A stretch of 64,000 nt of DNA from Mesorhizobium sp. AR02 (lineage in GTDB: Bacteria > Pseudomonadota > Alphaproteobacteria > Rhizobiales > Rhizobiaceae), in the NCBI RefSeq assembly GCF_024746835.1, contig NZ_CP080531.1, positions 1,302,001 through 1,366,000 of the forward strand, read 5' to 3'. A program made the translations under genes and the position numbers. This document shows, piece after piece, positions 59,561 through 64,000 of this stretch (the first letter of the stretch is position 1; each line of letters begins with the position of its first letter). A model generated the notes under the pieces. The model made no database searches, had not been told where the DNA came from, and saw nothing but the letters and a program-made list of their open reading frames with translations.

Positions 59561-62500
59561 TCAGTTCAAACTCGCCAGCAAGGCTTGCGCCTCGGCAAGG
59601 TTCTTCTCGGAGCCGGCGGTGAGATCGTCCATCTTGCGATCCCTGAAGATGACCAGCGCCTCCTGGCAAGCGGCGATCGCCTCCCGGGCAAGTGCCTTGT
59701 CCTTGCGGGCCGTGCCCAGATCGGTCAGCACGTCGCACAGGCTGTCCTCGGTGAAGGCGACGGCGGGAACCGAATTGATCTTCTTCTGCACGGCGATCGC
59801 CTCGCGCAGGATTGGCACCGCCTCCTCGAAACGGGCGACGTTGTTTTCGGAACGGCCAGCCATCGTCAGGGCATAACCAACCTCGTTCTGCAGGCTCGCC
59901 CAGCGGTCGGGGTCGCGGTCGCGGCCAACCTCGTCGGCCAGCGCCCGGTTCACGGCGATCGCCTCGTCGAACACATCAGGCGAAGGCTCCTTCGCCCCGA
60001 TCATGCTCAGCACATTGGCGAGGTTCGCCTGCGTGGTCGCCCAGCGTTCGGGATCGCGGGCCTGCGTGCGCACGGCCTGTATGCTGCGGTAGATGCCGGC
60101 CGAGCGTTTCAGCAAGGCGACGTCGTTGCGCCAGTAGCCCAGCGACGACAGGGCGCTCGCCAGATTGGACTGATTGCGGGTCCAGCCATCGGCATCCTTG
60201 TCTGGGGTCGTCACCGTCAGCGCCGCCTCATAGGCCTGCACCGACTTCGCCATGACGTCCGGATCGGAAGCCGCACTCGCCTGCATCATGCGCGCATTGC
60301 CGAGGTCGCTTTCGACGGAGGCCCACAGCGTGCGGTCCGGCAACGTGGCATAGACGGCAAGGGCTGCCTCATGCGCCGTCGCCGCCTTCTGGTAGAGCGA
60401 CGGGTCGTTGCTCGTGCCGGCAAGGTAGTAATAGGCGCTGCCGAGATCGTTCTGCAGCTGAGCATGATCCTGCGGCACGGCGGCAAGATCGTAGAAGGGC
60501 AAGGCCGCTTCAAGCGCCGTCACCGACTGCTTGAAATCATCGCCGTCCTGCACGCGGTCTCCCAGCACCAGAAGCACATGGCCGAGCCCCCATTGCGTCG
60601 CTGCCCAGGCGGCGGGATCGCTGTCGCGGGTCTGCACTTCAAGCGCCGCACGATAGGCTGTCACCGAGCGTTCGAGCGCTTCGGTCGGGCCGTCGCTGGA
60701 TTTGCCAAGCATGGAAAGCGCCGCGCCCAGCCGGTACTGCGTCTTTGCCCAGTCTTTCGGCGCGCTGCCTTTGGTCCGCACTGTGAGCGCGGCGTCGTAG
60801 GCAGCGACCGCCTGTTCGAGCACCGCTTTGTCGCCGGCGCGATCGCCCCAGGTCGACAGCGCACTGCCGAGACCGTGTTCGATGGACGCGAATTCGAGCG
60901 GCGCCGCAGACGCGGTGTAGACTTCCGATGCCTTGCTGTAGGCCATTGCCGATTTCTGCAGATAGTCGGTCCCCGTGTCGCGATCGCCGAGCGAGGCATA
61001 GGCGGAGCCCAGATTCTGCTGCAGCGAGGCCCAGTCGAGCGGCAGCTTTTCGCGCGGATATTCGGAGAGCGCGGCCTCATAGGCGGAAACCGACTTGAGC
61101 AGTGTCGCGGTGTCGTCCTGCTTCACGCCGAGGCGCTGCAAGGCATTGCCGAGCGTCAGCTGGCCGTTGGCCCAGCTTGCCGGCGCATGCTCGCGTGTCC
61201 ACACGGTGAGCGCGGCCTCCGCCGCTTCGCGCGCATGCTGCAGCGTCGGGATGTCGCCATTGATCTCGCCGATCGTCTCCAGCGCTGAGCTCATATTGTT
61301 CTCAATCGTCGCCCATTGCGCCGGCGCGCGCTCCCGGGTCATTTCCTCCGTCGCCGACTGGTAGGCGGCGACGGACTGCCCAAGCGTTGCGACATCCTTC
61401 TCGCGCGCACCGAGGCGAAACAGAGCGGCACCGAGATTGACCTGGCTCAACGCCCAGTCGAGCGGCACGCGCTCGCGGCTATATTCGGTCAGGGCAGCGC
61501 GATGCGCCTCGATGGCAGCGCGAAAACTGTCGCTGGTCGTCTCGCACTCACCGAGTTCAGACAGCACGATGCCGAGATTGTTCTGCGTTGCCGCCCATTC
61601 CAATGGCACCTTCTTCGACCCCTGCACCTCGAGCGCCGCGCGGAAGGTGGCGGCCGCCTTGTCGAGCAGCACGGTGCCGGTCTCGCGCTGGCCGAGCCGC
61701 CAATAGACGGTACCGAGATTGCCTGATGTGGACGCCCAATCGTCCGGATAGGTTTCCCGCGTATAAACCGTCAGCGCCTGCTCAAAGGCGGCGGCCGCCT
61801 TGTCGAGGTTGTCGCGCCCGGCCTCGCGCTCACCCAAAGTCGACAGCGTCGTGGCGAGATTGTTCTGCGTGGCCGCCCATTGCCGTGGGCTTTTTTCGAG
61901 TGACACATAGGTCAGGCTCTTCTCATAGGCCTCGATGGCCTGTGCCAAAAACGCGTTGTCGCCGGAGAAAGTACCTTGCTGGGAAAGCGCGTTGGCCTCA
62001 GCCGCCTTGTAGTACCAGGCGTCCTCATCGTCCCATTTCTCGGCCTGCTCATAGGCCTTGCCGTAATCCTGGGCCGCCTCCTGAAACTTGAAGGAGATTT
62101 CGTAGGTTTTTGCGCTGTCGCCAAAAACCTCGGCGAATTCCAGCCGGCGCGCCTTGAGATCGGCTTCGGCCTTGTCGACCGTGTTTGACAATTCACCAAC
62201 GCGTGCCTTGGCCTGTTCGTGGAATTTCCTGGCGGCATCGAGCGCCCCTTCGCGCACCGCCTGATCGGCCAGTTTCGACAGGCGCACGATCTCCGGGTCC
62301 TGGCTCTTCAGCGCCGCCTGCTCGGCCAGCACCTGCTTCAGCCGCTCGGTCTGGCCGCGCAGCAATTTGTCGAGCTCGGCCGGGTCCTTCGGTGTGTCGG
62401 TGCCGAGCGTCTTCAGCATGGCATAGAGCGCGTCCATCGGCACGCCGCCATCGCGCGAGATGGTTTCGATCTGGCGGCGTTCGGGATCTGGGAGCGCCGC

Positions 62501-63439
62501 AATGGTGAGCAGCAGCCGGCGGCGCTCGCTGAGGATGTCGCCCTCATCGCCCTTCGGCGCTTCGGCCGGCGTGCCGAAATAGAGCAGCCGGCGCAGGCTC
62601 TCATTGACCCATGGCCGCTGCTGGCCGTTGGTCTTGAGATAAACCTCCTCGCCGATCATGCGCAGTACGGTGCCGAATTCCTCGCCGCCCATCGTGTCGA
62701 TATGGCGCAGGATCGCCGCCGCGTAGGGGCTGTTGCCATCGGCCGGACCATCGAGCGCCACCTTGCCGGGCTCGGCGGCAAAGCCGATGACCTGGCCGAG
62801 GCTGTCGTCGGCCGAGCCCTTGGCCGGCGCGTTGCTCTTCAACGCCACGACGCTGCGCGTTTCGCCGAGACCGCCGGCGCCGATCGGCTTGCCCTCTTCA
62901 TCCGGCGCCAGCTTCAGCAGCGTGCCCGGCGGGAACGGATCGTTGCGGCAGGCGTCGAGCAGCACGATCGTAACCGGCACCTTGGCCTTGAGTTCGGCCA
63001 CGATCGACGACAGCGGCACCAGCTTCTCACCGGCATCGTCGAGCGCTGAGATATCGGCATCGACGGGGACCAGGAAATTCTCGCCGCCGGCTTCGATGCC
63101 GTGACCGGAGTAATAGATGACGGCAACGTCGGCACCCTCGGCGTCGTCGACAAATCCTTCGAGGTCGCGCCGCAATTTGCGCGCGTCGCGGTTGGTCGCC
63201 ACGGTTGTCTCGAAGCCGAGCTTGCCGAACATTGCCTCGATGGCGCGTGCGTCGTTTTCAGGATTGGGCAGTTTGCCGACATGCTTGTAGTCGGACTGAC
63301 CGATGATGAGCGCGACGCCTTTCAGCGCCTTCGGCTCCTCGGCGTAGGCCGGAACCAGCACGCACAGGCACAGCACCAGTGCCGCGGCAACCGCCACGCA
63401 CATGCGCACCCTTTCGACTGTCATTCGCCCAAACCGCAT
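59561..63439 (-). CDS. Secreted caspase-domain / TPR-repeat giant protein
   Basis: About 1292 residues. A signal peptide (VRMCVAVAAALVLCLCVLVP, ending AYA) is followed by a caspase (C14) domain: ALIIGQSDYKHVGKLPNPENDA, catalytic His in YYSGHG (about 113) and catalytic Cys in VLLDACRND (about 164). Residues about 330-450 are coiled. From about 480 to the end are roughly 15 TPR-like helical repeats of 50-60 residues, with recurring WAATQNNLGIVLSELG-type cores. The protease dyad looks intact and the protein should be periplasmic. Orthocaspase-TPR proteins of this type are common in rhizobia, without known targets. The start is uncertain (ATG 63439 or 63424; TTG 63460). No partner gene is adjacent. 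Confidence 0.88.
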   Translation of the reverse strand: MRFGRMTVERVRMCVAVAAALVLCLCVLVPAYAEEPKALKGVALIIGQSDYKHVGKLPNPENDARAIEAMFGKLGFETTVATNRDARKLRRDLEGFVDDAEGADVAVIYYSGHGIEAGGENFLVPVDADISALDDAGEKLVPLSSIVAELKAKVPVTIVLLDACRNDPFPPGTLLKLAPDEEGKPIGAGGLGETRSVVALKSNAPAKGSADDSLGQVIGFAAEPGKVALDGPADGNSPYAAAILRHIDTMGGEEFGTVLRMIGEEVYLKTNGQQRPWVNESLRRLLYFGTPAEAPKGDEGDILSERRRLLLTIAALPDPERRQIETISRDGGVPMDALYAMLKTLGTDTPKDPAELDKLLRGQTERLKQVLAEQAALKSQDPEIVRLSKLADQAVREGALDAARKFHEQAKARVGELSNTVDKAEADLKARRLEFAEVFGDSAKTYEISFKFQEAAQDYGKAYEQAEKWDDEDAWYYKAAEANALSQQGTFSGDNAFLAQAIEAYEKSLTYVSLEKSPRQWAATQNNLATTLSTLGEREAGRDNLDKAAAAFEQALTVYTRETYPDDWASTSGNLGTVYWRLGQRETGTVLLDKAAATFRAALEVQGSKKVPLEWAATQNNLGIVLSELGECETTSDSFRAAIEAHRAALTEYSRERVPLDWALSQVNLGAALFRLGAREKDVATLGQSVAAYQSATEEMTRERAPAQWATIENNMSSALETIGEINGDIPTLQHAREAAEAALTVWTREHAPASWANGQLTLGNALQRLGVKQDDTATLLKSVSAYEAALSEYPREKLPLDWASLQQNLGSAYASLGDRDTGTDYLQKSAMAYSKASEVYTASAAPLEFASIEHGLGSALSTWGDRAGDKAVLEQAVAAYDAALTVRTKGSAPKDWAKTQYRLGAALSMLGKSSDGPTEALERSVTAYRAALEVQTRDSDPAAWAATQWGLGHVLLVLGDRVQDGDDFKQSVTALEAALPFYDLAAVPQDHAQLQNDLGSAYYYLAGTSNDPSLYQKAATAHEAALAVYATLPDRTLWASVESDLGNARMMQASAASDPDVMAKSVQAYEAALTVTTPDKDADGWTRNQSNLASALSSLGYWRNDVALLKRSAGIYRSIQAVRTQARDPERWATTQANLANVLSMIGAKEPSPDVFDEAIAVNRALADEVGRDRDPDRWASLQNEVGYALTMAGRSENNVARFEEAVPILREAIAVQKKINSVPAVAFTEDSLCDVLTDLGTARKDKALAREAIAACQEALVIFRDRKMDDLTAGSEKNLAEAQALLASLN

Positions 63440-63655
63440 CGCCCACCCCGGAACCCGCAAGGCGCGATCTTACCTTGCGAGATGGCATCATGATGGCCGG
63501 CGCATGGCAAGTCCCGGGACGAACGGTGTTCTTGTCGTGAGGTGCAGATGCCGGCTGGTTTTCACGCCGTGAGCAGGTAGTCTTCAACAAAAGCGGCCGT
63601 TCCGATGCACGCGCTGGCGACAGGTACGGCCCGAAAAGCTTCAGGGGAGGTTGCG

Positions 63656-64000
63656 ATGACGGACTTCACGCCAAGATTCGATCTGGCCGGCAAGGTGGTG
63701 CTGGTCACCGGTGCCTCGCGCGGCATCGGCCGCGCCTGCGCGCTGGCCTGCGCTGGCTCCGGCGCCGACATGATCGTCGGCGTGCGTTCCATGGCCGACA
63801 GTGCTGAGCTAGTCGCAGAGATCGAGCGCATCGGCCGGCGGGCGCTTGCCGTGCAGATGGATGCGACCGATCTCGCCACGGTGCGCAAAGGTGTGGCCGA
63901 CGCGCACGCCGCCTTCGGCCGCATCGACGTCCTGGTCAACAATGTCGGGCTCGGGCCGGAAAACCTGGCGGAGAACGTCACCGAGGAGGATTTCGACCTG
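63656..64000 (+). CDS. Short-chain dehydrogenase/reductase, 3' end cut by window edge
   Basis: The first 115 codons are visible. ATG 63656 follows a strong GGGGAGG ribosome site. The Rossmann motif LVTGASRGIGRACAL lies at residues about 16-30, an Asp in MDATDLATV near 75, and the NNVG stretch (VDVLVNNVGL-like, here IDVLVNNVGLGP) near 97. The catalytic Ser/Tyr/Lys lie outside the window. It is probably an NAD(P)-dependent ketone or sugar dehydrogenase; substrate unknown. It is divergent from the caspase-TPR gene. Confidence 0.85.
   Translation, partial: MTDFTPRFDLAGKVVLVTGASRGIGRACALACAGSGADMIVGVRSMADSAELVAEIERIGRRALAVQMDATDLATVRKGVADAHAAFGRIDVLVNNVGLGPENLAENVTEEDFDL

Noticed and set aside
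59558..61288. 576-codon plus-strand frame opposite the caspase-TPR gene
   Set aside because: The apparent repeats are the antisense image of the TPR repeats.

Overview
The window looks like chromosome of a Rhizobiales alphaproteobacterium, most likely Mesorhizobium or a close relative. I infer this from gene content and arrangement only. The evidence is a high-GC sequence, a zwf-pgl-edd operon, a PdhS-type cell-cycle kinase behind a perfect CtrA box, a GcrA-like zinc motif, a tRNA-His without G-1 and with A73, a phasin next to an alpha-r14 ('cuckoo') type small RNA, and Mesorhizobium-like dispersed intergenic repeats.

Layout. 1-4.4 kb: a truncated minus-strand regulator (winged helix, degenerate cyclase, STAND NTPase, membrane helix, WD40) diverges from a secreted DUF1194/VWA protein, and a GcrA C-terminus-like mini-protein follows. 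4.4-5.6 kb: tRNA-His, a three-hairpin anti-Shine-Dalgarno sRNA and a phasin with a palindromic operator over its promoter. 5.6-14 kb: a PdhS-like kinase, acetoacetyl-CoA synthetase and an AsmA protein. 14-18.1 kb: the putrescine importer potFGHI. 18.4-24.6 kb: an EamA exporter, a DUF2167 protein, a ScfR/RamB-type regulator divergent from isocitrate lyase, a small unknown gene and a degenerate receiver protein. 24.7-28.8 kb: a HAD hydrolase and the putrescine-catabolic genes puuA and puuB. A four-helix-bundle gene flanked by inverted arrays of an 8-bp repeat has been inserted between puuA and puuB. 29-33.1 kb: an SH3 envelope protein, dispersed repeats, a complete IS5-family element with a translationally coupled passenger gene, and a frameshifted Mur-ligase-like gene. 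33.2-42.1 kb: an SDR, zwf-pgl-edd (oxidative pentose phosphate / Entner-Doudoroff), a secreted VWA protein, a GlxA-type regulator and folD. 42.3-51.8 kb: a Wzx/Wzy-type polysaccharide cluster (Wzz-like co-polymerase, flippase, four glycosyltransferases, polymerase/ligase). 51.8-64 kb: proC, a SAF-domain oxidoreductase, a Tat-exported multicopper oxidase, metH with a palindromic operator candidate, a very large secreted caspase-TPR protein and the start of another SDR.

The genes work together in several ways. PotFGHI with PuuA/PuuB forms a putrescine uptake and gamma-glutamylation route. Phasin and acetoacetyl-CoA synthetase both serve PHB/ketone-body metabolism, and isocitrate lyase serves growth on C2 units. 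Zwf-Pgl-Edd runs the upper Entner-Doudoroff pathway. The polysaccharide cluster builds a surface glycan. The most unusual structure is the inverted 8-bp repeat cassette around the four-helix-bundle gene inside the puuA-puuB pair. The sRNA with three identical anti-SD loops is the clearest non-coding gene.
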